Shown here: positions 1-13,016 of the stretch, piece by piece
Layout: each line of letters starts with the position of its first letter
Position numbering within the stretch: position 1 is the stretch's first letter
From: Linyphia triangularis
Taxonomy: Eukaryota > Arthropoda > Arachnida > Araneae > Linyphiidae
Assembly (NCBI GenBank): GCA_963978545.1
Contig: OZ021729.1
Location: 85,788,670 to 85,852,669 of the forward strand
Direction: 5' to 3'
Length of the DNA stretch: 64,000 nucleotides
The notes under the pieces: generated by a model
Seen by the model: only the letters and a program-made list of their open reading frames with translations
Database searches by the model: none
What the model was told of the DNA's origin: nothing
Translations under genes and position numbers: made by a program

Positions 1-530
1 ACTTGCAGAAATTTATTCCAATATAATTCTTCACAGATTCTCTTACAGCTCCAGAACTTCTCGTTCTAGTAGACACAATACAGCTCTTTTCACAACAATA
101 GAGCACAAAACAGCAGTTAAAAACTTGACAACACAACTGCTCAAATCGCTGCAAAAGACAATGCAATACAGTTCGCTTTAGAACTACTCGGAATGCTCAC
201 TGAGACTCAGTAATTCCAGTCAACTAACAGACTCAGCTAACAACTAACTCAGTGACTCAAAATCAACTAACTCCATCACCCCCTCTCCTGAGCTCTTATA
301 GAAGTCAAACCTTCTGGAGACTTCTAGAGGTAGATATTTGGAGAACTTTCCAGATCGTAGTCGAAAAGTCCTATACATGTACATGGGGACGGAAAATGTC
401 GCCAAATGGTCACCAAGTTTAGCGACATTTGGCGATTTCTCGCCAAATTTGGCGACACAAATTTTACGCCAAAACTGTCGCCAACTTGGCTCTATCTCGC
501 CAATTTGGCGAGATTACCATTAACATAATG
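1..530 (-). mobile_element. LTR-like fragment
   Basis: On the minus strand a TATAAGAGCTC box (near 300) is followed about 270 bp later by GGAATAAATTTCTGC (near 10), the promoter/polyadenylation arrangement of an LTR. The presumed U3 (386-515) is packed with TGGCGA/TCGCCA repeats. No internal retroviral-type coding is visible, so it would be a solo LTR or cut by the window edge. Confidence 0.35.
386..515. repeat. Cluster of TCGCCA/TGGCGA short palindromes
   Basis: At least nine TCGCCA, TGGCGA or close variants occur in both orientations within 130 bp, e.g. TCTCGCCAAATTTGGCGACA and TCTCGCCAATTTGGCGAGAT. Confidence 0.85.
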
Positions 531-1289
531 TTAAATGCCCTGCTCCTTGTAAAACTCGCTTCCAAAAGTTACCTCTGTAAAACTCGTTATCAAGCATCAA
601 GAGGCTCACTGCAGGGAAACAAACTTAGACAAACTATTGCACTGCCTTATGCAAAATGTACATAAATTTTCCTATTTACAAAATTAACACTACGAAATAT
701 TTACAAATATACAAAAATTCGTAATAATATTATGGTACATGAAATTTTAAGCAACCATTTACCTCAACACTAGTACAAGCCTTGAAACTTTAAATTAGCT
801 CTGGAGAATTGTGAAAAACGGATTCGGGTCGATCTTTGTCGTAGCTCTTTAAATATTTCTAAATGTTTATTACACAATTTTCACTTGCATTGATTTTAAA
901 TTAAATTATTGCAATCTAGTAGGAGTGTAAAAAAAGTATCTGAAGAAAGAACAATTAAAATTATAATTTTAACTTTACCTATATAACCATTATCTATATA
1001 ATTCTATAGATACAGAAAATTGATAAATTACAAAGATGGCCTTCAGCCTTTTATTCTATTCAGATATCTTAAGATAAGTTATTTATGTAAAAATCTATTG
1101 ATATCATAATCTATAAATTGAATGCCGTGAAAAAGAGTACGCGAGCTATACATTCCCTTCGTACTTTTACTGACTTTACTGTTTGAAATCTCCTATTGCT
1201 ACTCAAGATGAGCGTACTTGCTGAAAATAGATTTCTGCTTGGTAGAGAATGTTTTGGAATATCAAATTTCATTAAGGGGACTTTTGGTA
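531..1289. other. No feature recognised
   Basis: AT-rich sequence without a conserved frame or repeat that I could match. Confidence 0.5.
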
Positions 1290-1935
1290 CGTTTAAAACT
1301 TTTTTATTTATTTTTTATTTAAGCCTTTAAAATTATAATGTTTACTTATTTGAAAGTATTATTAGATAAAAACTTAATTTTATTTTTAAAAAAGTTCACA
1401 TAATGCTCTAAATTTTGAAAATTTTAAATTTGTATTTTAATAATTCGTAAAATTTCAAATTCTATTTTATTTTTTTATTTTCAATATTTTTTTACGCGAT
1501 TTTTTTTTTTTTTTTAATGCTCCTAATAATACACTCTAAGCTTTATGGCATTGGATTTTGAAGGAGCAAAATAGTTTTGGAGACGAACAAATGCTGTAAC
1601 TATTTGTTAAAAGAATCGTAAAAAAGTATTTTTCAACATTTAAATTTATAAAAAAAAGTTCTATATTTTAAAAATATTATGTCAAATAAATCTTTAAAAT
1701 CACAAAAAATAATTTGAAGTCATTTCATTCATATTTACTTGAGTTTTTGCATTTTAAGTAAAGTGGAATTCCAAAAAACACGAACAAAGAAAAATGCATT
1801 CGAAACATCGAAGGAGCTATTGCAGCTATGATAAATTCTCCATAAAAATATAATTTTTATCCAATTGCAGTTATTGGATCAGCTTTTAATTTTAGTGAAT
1901 AAGTAGAAAGTTCCAAAGATTATAAACATGCAAAA
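1290..1935 (+). repeat. Interspersed repeat family E, copy 1
   Basis: It shares with 23800-24390 the strings GAAACATCGAAGGAG, TAAATTCTCCATAAAAATAT and CAATTGCAGTTA. Very AT-rich, class unknown. Confidence 0.72.
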
Positions 1936-2184
1936 AATAAAAAATCGATATTTTTCTAATTTTTTTTGCGAAAACAAAGGGAGTAACCAAGTTCTCTGAA
2001 AGCTTTTAATTAATTGTTTAACAGATCTGAGTAAGATTACAGATATATTGCCTGTTGCCATTCCAAGAAGCCAAATACTAAAATCGACCACTCGTTGTCT
2101 CCTGGAAAGTAACGTGGGACGAGGAAAAGGAGAGCGAAATTATTGTAGATAGCATACGATCATTTCGAGTCATCACATCACGTG

Positions 2185-2300
2185 TGGGGCAATTGTGATT
2201 GGTCAAACCCGGTTTCAGATTTAAGTTCATTTCAAGCTCTACCAATCACATCCATTGACTGTCCTAGCATGACGTCATGCTATTATATCCATTCGAAGTG
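2185..2300 (+). promoter_or_regulatory. Promoter-like cluster with CRE palindrome
   Basis: ATTGG (about 2199), CCAAT (about 2242) and the perfect 18-bp palindrome TAGCATGACGTCATGCTA (2265-2282) precede a TATTATAT stretch. A diverged relative near 32.5 kb suggests that it could be part of a repeat. No gene follows. Confidence 0.3.
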
Positions 2301-2540
2301 AGGTCGGATTTTCTAAATAATATGTACGCGCCTTGATGCAACATTATCAATGGATTTTAATGCTTTGAGTTAGATAATAAGGTTTTTCCCAGGACGCATT
2401 CATAGCTTTCTGATTCATGCAACTATTATTGAGGTCGTCTGGATAGAAAAGGGCTATTAACTTAATCACAAAAATGCGTTTTCTAAAAGTTTAAAGTGCA
2501 ACATAAATATGAATAAAAATACTTATTTTATAAGATTTTT

Positions 2541-3145
2541 AAATCCTTTATATTAACTTCGAATTTGTGTGTATGTTTGTAGGTTGGGGGCTTCTCCTAA
2601 TTAATCCCCTTACAGTCATCCAATCGGGCTGAAACTTGGAAGATAGGTTGGATTTCGATGGCAATGCATTCTATCAAGTTTTGAGGCTGTAACTGTCACT
2701 AAAAGGTCGCTTTTACGGAATACTTAGTCCCATTAACATATATATTCATTGTATATATATGTTAATGGGACTTTTATGCATTGCATTGTGTCCACTTTTT
2801 TTTTTATCTTGAAATCTTTACAATTATTGTAAGATTTAAAACTTTTTCTACTTTGTATACAATAATAAAACCAACTTGACGTCATCCAACCGCGTTAAAA
2901 AAGCATTGAACCGACCATTGTTGAAACTCTTTCTTGTTGCTAAATTTTTGTTTTTAGTAAATAAATAATAAAATTACTTTAATCAGAATAAATGAATGAA
3001 ATTTGGAAGCGAGATTCACTTTAATTTTTAATAAATATATTTTGAAACGTAGTTAGCCTCACATTTTGCCGATATAAATGTTTTTTGATATATGCGCTGT
3101 GTTAATGAATATAAAAATTGAGAATGCATTTAAAGGATTATTTAA
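2541..3145 (+). repeat. Interspersed repeat family A
   Basis: Family A is a 530-600 bp AT-rich element present about ten times. Landmarks: TATTAACTTCGA, CAATGCATTCTATCAA, AAAAGGTCGCTTTTACGGA, CATCCAATCGCG and TTAATGAATATAAAAATTG. This copy carries a perfect hairpin at 2726-2772. Class unknown. Confidence 0.8.
2726..2772. repeat. Perfect hairpin inside family A
   Basis: AGTCCCATTAACATATATA pairs with its exact complement across a short loop. It is absent from other family-A copies, so it was inserted or arose here. Confidence 0.85.
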
Positions 3146-5045
3146 AAAACTATTTTTATGAGCCAATGCACAGCTTAAATCTGTGGTTAGTTGATAAGAG
3201 TTTACTTTATGCCAACTACCGGAACTATTATAATAGAACCTGTTATAATAAACCTGTAATAATAGGCTCCTGAAACCTGAAAATTTACAAAGAGGACCAT
3301 TCACTGAGACGTAGATGACAGGCCTCCAGAATAGATTTCAAAGTTGTTAAATATCGTTAGATTTTGTTCTAGTTGAGTGGATTAACGCACCTTTTACAAA
3401 TTATTGTTTTACAAAACTGATCATTGCGTTTGGACACCTATTAAAACGTTCCCCTTTTCCGAAATTGACCTAAAAACTTTATTCATCAACAATCATTCAA
3501 TAAAAATTTAACAGCTTTAAAATAAGATACTTAAGTGGCATTGGATTCCGGCGCCGAATGTTCTTGATTTAAGACACGAGTAGAGTTGAGTTGAGATGAG
3601 TAAGACTGAGTAGAGTTGAGAAGAAGAGTAGTATCATCATATAGTGCATATTGTCACACTGGTAAAGATTTTAAACGGATATTATAACTTTTTCAATTAA
3701 TATTTGGGTCATTCTTCCAAAACAGGCAACTTTTCAATATTAAAATATTTTTTAAGAAAGAATGACGTAAATTTATATTCTATATTTGTTTTTGTTATTA
3801 TTGGATTTTTTAGGCTTTTATTTTTGTTATTTTTATTTAGGCAACAAGAAATAAATACTAGCAGCGCAACATTTTTTAAAATTATGAGTAAGAAAAACAC
3901 ATTTTATTTATCAGTATGCTAAGACAATGATGCTCATAATACAACAATTTTATAAATAAAACTATTAAAAAAAAAAAAAAAAAATGCTAATTAAAAATTT
4001 TTTTCAATTATAATTTTCAAATTTAATTACAACAATATTTGGGTACTGTTAAACTTATTTCAATTTTAATTATATTTTAAATAAATAACAGGCATCATTA
4101 TCCTAGTTTGCTGTTATTGTATTCCTTATATGCCAGGACAAGATGAAGAAGTAATTAGAAGCTGACACATTCTATTTAAAAATTTAGTTAAAATGTATAT
4201 TTTCTAAAAGATTACCTTTTTATGTATTCTATATAGTAATATAATTTTATTTCTGAACATTTAGTATTTGTTGTAGAAAACAGAAAAATGATGCGAATTA
4301 AACATTACTCTGTTGGAATAGAACTACGAAATTCCATTAAAAAAATGTTGCCAACTGAGAAAAATTATTCACACAGTTTACTAAAGAAATAAAAATTCTT
4401 GGAATAGGTACAAAAAAATAGAATGCTTTTGTTGTTAAAATATTGAGTGTAATTCAATATGCCAGCACAATGATGCTTTGTGCAGTGACATACATTAAAG
4501 GAATTTTTAGACAAGAAAAAATAATGAAATAATTTTAAGTTACTTTCCATAGTATAAAAAAAACACTCTTTTATAAATGCATTAGATTAATTGTTGCTGG
4601 TGAGTTGGTTTTATTATTAATTTATTTGACAGCCTAGATAGCTCTAGGGACAAGTCAGGATAATGACTTTTAGACGTTTGATATATTTTTAAATACCTTT
4701 ATATATAAGAAAAATTCGATATGTTGTTGATGAGAAAATTAGTCTGAAATATGGGGAAGTTATTAAAGGCAATTAATTATTTTCGTACTTGTTTTTAAAG
4801 TGGTATAAAGTTGTGACATGCATTTTTCCTGTATCGGGAAAATTACCCATTTAACTTATGATAAAAACATATTTCAAAAGCATTTTAGTTTGTAGAGAGT
4901 GTTCAAAATACTAATAAGGAACTCACTCGCAATGTATGGAACTATAAAGTATTAATATCTGCAATGGACAATTCCCCTTTTATTTATTTATTATTATTTT
5001 TTATTATTATTATTTTTTTTTTTTTAATTTGTAACCTAAGTTCGT
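3146..5045. other. No gene recognised
   Basis: AT-rich. A GAGTTGAGAT-like simple repeat lies at 3580-3628, and poly-A/poly-T runs at about 3967 and 5010. Confidence 0.5.
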
Positions 5046-5300
5046 TTGTTAGATTTTGGTGGGGAAATTGACACATTCGGCTCGAATTGAATGTGACGTC
5101 ACTTCATCTGAAACAATTGGGTTTGAAACGCAGCAGCAGAAACCTGTTTTGCAAGTTTCTCGCAAATCGCGCCAACCGGTACGGGATATGGAACGGGATC
5201 GTCTATCAAACACACGTCAACTCTTTGGCAGAAACCTCACGATAACTATAGAAAACGAAAGGATGTCGTGATGTCACAGCTCTAACGTAGCGTTTTGATC
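5046..5300 (+). other. GC-richer segment with a 71-codon open frame
   Basis: It follows a long pyrimidine tract and TTTGTTAG. It has a TGACGTCA site and an open frame (5056-5271) with no recognised domain. It could be an isolated exon or a repeat remnant. Confidence 0.25.
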
Positions 5301-5898
5301 GGACTGCGATCGGATGAAGTTTTCGGGCATTTTCTTTTCTTAATATTTAAATAACTAATTGTTTAAATAACTTTGTTCGAATATTTGGAATGAGAAAGAA
5401 ATTCTTCATAAATACGAACCAATCTCACTCGTTTTTAAAAAATATAGGAATTATCCATTATGTTATCTATAAAAGAAAAAAAAAATATCAATTGATCATA
5501 AAAATATATACTTATAAACTATAAGGTATATGATGTTTATGATTCACGATGTTTGAATACATTTATTTTTTTAATAATGAAAAAAATTTACAAACGTTGA
5601 ACATTGCAATGACTGTAAAATTTTTGGAATTACATTCACGAAGGATAACACATTTTTATTTTATTGTTTACAAAAGGGGAAATTGATGGAACGTTAGAAG
5701 TTTATATCCAGTATATTTTACTTTCCTCATAAACATTCGTAGTTATAACAACGCAAAAAAATATTTGTATTGTTCTGGATCAATGTTTGGAACTTCAGAG
5801 ATATCGTTAAAACTTCGAATGCAATCGTAGAATAGTAGAAGTAGTACATTTTTTTTAGTTTAGTTTTTGCTTAAAGGCTTGTTTTGGAAATGATTGAA

Positions 5899-6322
5899 AG
5901 AAGTCACAGTAAGGGTCATTCTCTATATCCACTATGTTACAATCTTCTAGCCCAGTGCATTTAGAAACTACTTTCTGCAAAACATTGAAATTTGATGAGT
6001 AGGTACGAAAATGATCACTTAATGAAATGACATAAATTAAAAACCCGAAAATGGCGTCAAATATATTTTATTTTATATTTGAAATCCTTACGTCAATGCA
6101 TATGCAGTGGCTCCACCTGGTTTTGTCCTATTGATATTTTAATTTTCGTTTATAAACTTTAGATAGACATTAAATGAAAACAATTTATGTCATTTGATTA
6201 GATGATCATTTTTGAATCTTTTCTCACCAAATTCAAAGTTTTATAGAAAGTAGATTCCAAATGCACTGACCTCGTAGATTGTAACATAGCGAGTAGAGGG
6301 AATGATATTTACTAGGACTTCC
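5899..6322. repeat. Foldback repeat family B, complete copy
   Basis: About 425 bp with long inverted ends. The left reads TATGTTACAATCTTCTAGCC, and the right mirrors it as GATTGTAACATAGCG. No coding. Family B is the commonest host for other insertions in this window. Confidence 0.85.
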
Positions 6323-6904
6323 TCTTGTATGTACCGAGACATTATTTAGATCTAATTTCACCTAATTTCAAGTAAATTTTGTTTCGAAGCAATTAACATT
6401 GTCTGCACAACAGAGAATGCAAAATACTTTTTATTCATTATGCATAGTAAATACAATCTTACACTTACTAGAAAAAACTTTACCAAATCGAACGAACTTT
6501 GTTTGATAACAAACGTAACTACTTTTGGCATTTATAAATAGAAATAAGAAATGTAGAAGTTTTTTTTTTTTTTTTACAAATAAAGTTTAGTTTTGATTCT
6601 GTGTTCATAGATATGACGTACTACATTTAATGACCATTATAAATTAGAGGTCGGCGATATATCGATAAGACGATATTTTATCGATATTTTTTTTTAATAT
6701 CGATGATAAAAGTATCGATACAAGTCACCTATATATCGATATTTTCAAACATTTTTAGTTTTTTGATTATCGTTTTGTACTTCCATGTGTTTTTTCGATT
6801 TTCTTTATTCCCTTTACAAAAACTTCAAAATTAAAGTTTTGACTTGTCTGAGAGACAGTTAAAATGGCACCCTAACCATAAAGAAAAACTAATGTAATGG
6901 AAAG

Positions 6905-7250
6905 ATAAGATCATTTATTAGTAGTCATTAACATAGCGCCGTTTCTGTTGCCAACGTGTGCCTGGAATTTGCATATAATTTTAAATATTAAAAACATCTC
7001 TAACAGCAAAATATGCGGTAAACTACTTTTGAAAATTTCTTCTTTAAAAAATAAATGTGAATTTAGGCATTGACATCCAAACGTATTTTATTTATTCTGA
7101 TTGATAATATAATTTATTTCTTAAAACAATTTTTATAATTTATTTCTTAAAACAATTTTTATAATTTATTTCTTAAAACAATTTTTATAATTTATTTCTT
7201 AAAACAATTTTTATAATTTATTTATTAAAACAATTTTGGCATGAATTCAT
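6905..7250 (-). repeat. Family A fragment inside element C
   Basis: It contains CATAGCGCCGTTTCTGTTGC and the tandem 26-bp expansion. Confidence 0.75.
7111..7240 (+). repeat. 26-bp tandem repeat, 5 copies
   Basis: Unit AATTTATTTCTTAAAACAAT plus TTTTAT starts at 7111, 7137, 7163, 7189 and 7215. The last unit has TTTATTA for TTTCTTA. It is an expansion of a motif normally present once in family-A repeats. Confidence 0.95.
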
Positions 7251-7685
7251 GAAAAGTAGAAATTTGCTTCGAAAAACTTCGTTTCTGGCAAAATTGAAAA
7301 TCAAATAAAAAAAAATCATGTATCGATATTTTATCGATCTTTTTTTCTTATGCAACGATATAGTATCGATATTTATTTTGATCGATATTTCCGTCCTCTA
7401 CTATAAATGCTAAATGCGATTATTTTCAAAATAATAGTTCCAATTTCTTTTGTCCAGTGAAATCAGATATTTGGAACCGAGTTAAGTCCGAATGGAAGCC
7501 CCAGAACTGTCTCCCATAATATTACTTTTGCCAACATCAACAATTATGTGTTAAATAAAACAAGTTAATTTTATGAGCTAATGCAATGTGGGGCCTCATT
7601 AAACCTTTGACATTTTTAGACCCGTCTGACGAAATTTCTATAGAACACAAAAAAATTATTATACTATTTAGACTGCAGGAAAAGG

Positions 7686-8285
7686 AAAATATATATATAT
7701 AACCCATAAAAACGTTTTTAATATAATTTCTTTGCATACATTTTCAATTTTTAAATTCATTAACAAAGCGCCGTTTTTTTGCCAGCGGGTGCTTGGTATT
7801 GGTATCTAATTTTGAATATTAAAAACATCTCTATCAGCAAAACATACCATAAACTACCTTTTAAAATTTTATTCTTTAAAAATGAATGTGAATTTATGCT
7901 CTCACATCCAAATATCTTTTATTTTTTGTGATTAAAACAGTTTTATTATTTATTTATTGGAACTCATTTTGGCAACGGGAAAGTGTTTCTTCAATGATCA
8001 GTTAAGTGCTAATTCAGCGCGATTGGATGACAACAAGTTGGTTTATTAGCATTCCGTAAAAGGGACATTTTAGTGGCAGTCGCCAAAACTTGAGAGAATG
8101 CATTGCCATCGAATCTATCTGCCAAGTTTCAACACGATTGGATGACGGCAAGGGGGTTAATTAGTCTTCCGCAGATTTGCCTGACATCAACATACCCAGC
8201 CAATCACACGCACACAGAAAATCGAAGTTTATATAAAGCGAAAAACAAACGCCAGAACATATTTTCACTTCTAGTTCAAGATAAG
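7686..8285 (-). repeat. Family A copy
   Basis: Minus orientation, starting ATATATAACCCATAAAAACG and ending GAAGTTTATATAAAG. Confidence 0.82.
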
Positions 8286-9573
8286 GAAATATAAGGGGTT
8301 GTATAAAAGTTAGCATTACAGACTGAACCTTATCGAACGAGTTATTAACTTTTAGATTAACAATTAAGCAATCACATCAAGTTCTGGATGTATGTCATGT
8401 AATTGGTAATCTTGAATTGTCATTTGTGAAAATTCAAGGAATTAAAAAAAAAAAAAAAATGTAAATATTTTAATTAAATTTTTAGATACCATTTCTCGAT
8501 GTCCGCAGTAAAAATATAATTTAATGCAATGTGTTTTGAAAACTGTATTTTAAGCTTTAGTTATGTGAAGTACATCTTTCTATTTTTCATTAGATGTTAT
8601 AAACTATATTAACCGTCCAAAATAAATCTTCCTTTACTAAACCAGAAATTACTGTATAGATTTAATGAGAAACTTGAAACAATTATGCGGTTGCGGAACA
8701 ATTGGGACCTAACGAAAATTAAGGTATGCGCCAGGGTAATATACAAGGGCAAAAGTCTTATAAAAAAAAAGTAGAATTATTTTTGTTACCTGCACGTCAA
8801 CAAATTTAAAGATTTTGAAGTAAAAAAATTCTGTTTTTAAATATACTATTTTTGTTTCTTTTATCCTACCAATTCATACTATGATACAACTATTATCTAA
8901 AGATAAAATGTTCAAAATAACTTGATGCGCTAAAGTTTGCTTTATTTTATATAAGCATGGAACATCCCTCAATGCCTTTTCTAACACTATGCACAGTGAA
9001 TAAATGCATTGTTCTTGAACATTCTGAAGTAGAACATGTTAATTAAATATTGAAGGAACAGTTAGTTTTCTAGTAGTTACGAACAGTTAGTTTATAAATC
9101 CTTTGCACTCCAGAGGCGACTCTCACTAACCGTATGATTTGATGCCGCAACTCGAGAGGACCACTAGGTTTGATGCGGAAATTCGATGCAAGGCCTATGA
9201 CTGTTTACTTTCTTTGAAGTGGATCTGCAACCGCGAGCCAACCAAAAATGACGGGAAACGTCTCTAGTTGCTGGTCCCACCGTGCGAAAAAGTCATGGAG
9301 TGCAAAGGGTTAATAGGTATGAACAGTTGGCTTTTTGAAATGAATTTTACACCACTAAGGCGTTACATTTTTTTTTTAAATGGATTCCAGCAAGTTGTTC
9401 CATCCAATCTGGAGTAAGCTGAGAGAAAAGTAACTTTATTAAAGTTCAACTGTACCATGCCAGTTTTTCTTAGTTTAATTTCGCCCTAAGTGGTCACCTA
9501 TGTGTTTAATAGAAACTAAGAAGAACAAATACGAACTTTCTCTTCAATATTTGCAACATTTTAAAATGGCATA
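8286..9573. other. No gene recognised
   Basis: AT-rich except 9110-9310, which is more GC-rich but has no long frame. Confidence 0.5.
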
Positions 9574-9759
9574 GATTTGGTTGGTTGTATCCAGATTATC
9601 TGGCGCCGTCAGCAACACGAGGGCTATAATGAGGCGAAACATTCGTCATTAGACAAACCAACATACATTTACAAACACCCATGCCTAATACGGGACTCGG
9701 AACCCGCAACCTCGCGGTCTAGAAGCTAACACGCTAACCACTATACCGTTTGGTCGGCT
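9574..9759 (-). mobile_element. tRNA-derived SINE-1 copy
   Basis: Minus-oriented copy. The family consensus begins GCCGACCAAACGGTATAGTG, has an A-box-like TATAGTGGTTAGCGTG and a B-box-like GGTTCGAGTCC, and ends in GGCGCCAGATAATCTG then ACAACCAACC. Target duplication AAAATGGCATA at 9563-9573 and 9760-9770 defines the borders. Confidence 0.92.
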
Positions 9760-10019
9760 AAAATGGCATATAAATAAAAACATTTTTATTCAACTTCTAG
9801 TAGAAACCTTTCGCTTTCAGCATGGATTTGTTTTGTTTCAATATCAATAAATCGAGTTAGAACTGAATGAGCGTTTCTCGTGCAGCAAGCCAAAACAGAA
9901 CACACTAACTAGATGGTTAAAGTACATTTAGATTACTAATTAAAACACTCGAAAATCCCAGCCAATTAGTTCTTTGTGCAATCACACCAAAGGAGAACTC
10001 CACGGCCCAAAAAGATTGT

Positions 10020-10288
10020 CCCCCCCCCCCCCCCCCCGAACAGTGGCGGCGTGTGTGTAGGTGGTATTGATCGATGACGTCACTTGTGTCACGTGACGAA
10101 AATGGGCGTGGCGGTACACAGATTCGGCCAGCTTTTACTATCGGGGGTTTCTTCTGGAAATTTGTTGCTGAACGATCACACGTGACCACAGAAGACAAGA
10201 AAAAAACATTGTTGTGATTCATATTTCTTGGAAAAAGACATTTTTTTAGGAAGAGATCGCTTGAAATGTGAAGATGTCTGGAAAAAAG
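10020..10288 (+). promoter_or_regulatory. Promoter-like island with possible tiny first exon
   Basis: A GC-richer island with TGACGTCA (10075-10082), GTCACGTGAC palindrome (10088-10097) and CACGTGAC (10179-10186) is followed by ATGTCTGGAAAAAAG|GTGAGT (ATG 10274, donor 10289), which would encode MSGKK. The phase-0 end cannot join the RGK exon 2 in frame, so it would be another gene or a 5' leader. No partner exon was identified. Confidence 0.35.
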
Positions 10289-10289
10289 G

Positions 10290-12286
10290 TGAGTCGAAAA
10301 TGAACACGATTACGCCGTCATGTGTTTATAAACGGGATCCATTGATTAACTGGATGAATTAAACTGTATCGGGGTTGTCTCACTCGGGAATGTATCGGAT
10401 TCGAGAAGTTGCACCTTGAAACGTGACTGGGAGGGGGACAAAAAAACTCTTCAATTTTTACCATTTCAGCTTCAAAAGGTTTGGGTTCCATTGAGTTTAA
10501 TACGTTTCATGGTATTTAATGATTTGCGTTATAAAATATAATTTATTTAAAGGGTTGGTCCGGCACATGAAACATTTTTCAAATTTTTAATTTCGAGTTT
10601 ATTAATGTTTATTAAAATTTAAATTCTTTTCTTTAGAATGAAGCCTCATTTGTAATTATATCTTACTTTGAAGTATTTTTGATAAACTTTTGAAATGAAC
10701 AAAATGTATTTAATGCTTGTTTTTTAACTTCAAAGCAGAATTTCTCAAAATGCCGTTTTTTCATGTTTGGGGGCACATAGCTTAAAATCTATCTGCCATA
10801 AATACTTGAGAAACTTTTTACACATGTTTCTCTAATGTATTTAAATACTTCAGCGCAAGGAATAATTTGTAAGTCGCATATTTTTAAATAATTAGTCTGA
10901 AATTGTAACTATTTTCTTACACATATTTTTAGAAAGTCATAATTATTTTAATTTCCAAAAAATAATAAAAAAAATCTTGTCTTAAAGTATTCAAAAGTAA
11001 ATACTATACTGTGAAAGTTTCATAATGATTTCAGAATCGGTTATTTAATGAGATGCCTCTATAGTTGTTGACTTTAACATTGGCTCCTATGAAGGAGCCG
11101 GATCCCATCTTTGTGATAAGAGAGGAATATATTTAAAATGAAATGATGGTTATTACATGGTTTTGAATACTATTGCACATAACTGAGTTTACCTTAGCTT
11201 AGCTTATCAACGAATGGACTGCATGTTGATATACTACTATTTGATTTTCTGAATTTTGGCTAGCCGAGAATACTTTCAAAACAAAAAATTGTGTCAAAAC
11301 ATTAAGATTTGGAAATATTCTAAAGCATTTTTTAAGTACAAAACGTATTTGAACCGTCAGAAAATATTTTTTTAAAAACTTTGAAAAATCGAAATTTTTA
11401 CTTTGGTTAAAAATTTAGGGAAATTAATCGCTATTTTTATACATTATATATCTTTTACTTGTAGCAAAATTACAAGAATTAAAAAAAATTATCACAGAAC
11501 AACACAATAAGTTTCAATTCGATACGCAGAACGAAGAGAAATGAGGTAAATTTGAATTTTTCCCACATTTTTTTTTAAAAAACATTTGCTCAAAATAATT
11601 ATGACAGCAAATGATGATAAATAATTCCCGTCTTTTCTGCACAAAGAATGTAATATTTAGAATATGGGACAATGAGTAAATATAACTATTTAGCGATGAT
11701 GATTCTCGTAATATTTTTTTTTTTTGTATAAATTAAATTTAATAAGTTTTGGGATTGTTTGATTAGCTAAGGGAAGTCGGTGTTTAAGAAGTCAAAAAAT
11801 CAATTCAAGAGATTTGTGAAAAAAAAAATTTACGCATTTATCTTTAATAGTTTTTGTGTAAATGTTCCTTACGTCTCCCGAATTGAGTTTGGTGATATGG
11901 ACCGTTAAAGTTGAAAATGATGATACAAACTGACACGCAACACTTAATTTAAAAATATACTAGGAGGTGTGGAACATAGCACAACTTTCAATTACCCTAC
12001 AATATTGGTCATTGAATTAAAATTTATGGTATTATTTATCGTATTCATATTTTCGCTCATTTAAATAAAAATTGACAGTTTAACAATATTTTTGGTTATG
12101 ATGTTATTCGATAGACATTATCCTTTCTTGAGCGTAAAATAGAGAAAAATCAATCGTTGGTGGGTGATGCTCAAGGTCAGAGAGCTCTGTGTTAAAGGCA
12201 CTCGTTTTTCAACTTTTACGCTTTTACCGTATTTCTAATGGAATTTCGAAGGTGGGGACGATTAGATTAACAGGCATTAAGCACAG
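10290..12286. other. No feature recognised
   Basis: AT-rich, no conserved frame or repeat match seen. Confidence 0.5.
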
Positions 12287-12474
12287 TTTTGGTCGGTTGG
12301 ATTTATTCAGATTATCTGGCGCCGTCAGTAACACGAAGGCTATAATGCGCCGAAACATTCGTCATTAGACAAGCCAACATACATTTACAAACACCCATGC
12401 CTAACACGGGACTCGGAACCCGCAACCTCTCGGTCTAGAAGCTAGCACGCTAACCACTATACCGTTTGATCGGC
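12287..12474 (-). mobile_element. tRNA-derived SINE-1 copy
   Basis: Full-length minus copy. Duplication CATTAAGCACAG (12275-12286) and CATTAAGTACAG (12475-12486), one mismatch, so a somewhat older insertion. Confidence 0.9.
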
Positions 12475-12988
12475 CATTAAGTACAGGGATTTTAATCAAA
12501 ATAATAGTTGGAAATAATTATAATAAAATGAACAGTCGTTATCTACTCATAAAATATAAGATAATATATTCCGCGTTTTATTATTAAAGCAATAGTTTAA
12601 TGGAAAATATTCGAAAAGTATACTAAAAAAACTGTCGCTACAGTTGTTTTGCAAAAAAGTGCATTGTATTAGAAAAAAAAAATCTATTTCCGCACGCATA
12701 TTAATAATCCAAGTGGTAAAATCTGTATTTTCAGTAGTGGAAAAGGGTTCATTGATCAAATGACAAAAGAATGGTTGGACAAAGAGACGGTTTCTCCGAC
12801 TACGGAGTTTTTGCGTTTACTGCGTGTTGGCTTCTCTGCATACAAAGTGAGTAAAAGGTGAATACACTTCTACAGTTGTTAAACGGGGGCAATTTATTGG
12901 CAAGTCCTAAATGTATAAGATAAAGCAAGGGGAAAAAATATCCGAATGCTTCTGACTGCATTTTTGTTTTAATATGTACAAAATAAAA

Positions 12989-13016
12989 GCCATTGAACTT
13001 TTGAAAGTTCAATGGC
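12989..13016. repeat. 28-bp inverted repeat
   Basis: GCCATTGAACTTT and its exact complement separated by 2 bp, followed by further AAAAGTTCAA repeats to 13043. Confidence 0.8.

Larger units (their letters stand above)
6645..7400. mobile_element. hAT-like element C, copy 1
   Basis: The ends are TAGAGGTCGGCGATATATCG and complement of TAGAGGACGGAAATATCGAT. The subterminal zones are dense in TATCGATA palindromes. Duplication TTATAAAT (6637-6644) versus CTATAAAT (7401-7408) fits nTnnnnAn. The inside is replaced by a family-A fragment and a short tandem repeat. Confidence 0.82.

Noticed and set aside
10274..10288. MSGKK as an alternative start of the RGK protein
   Set aside because: It ends in phase 0, while exon 2 needs two leftover bases, so direct joining would shift the frame.
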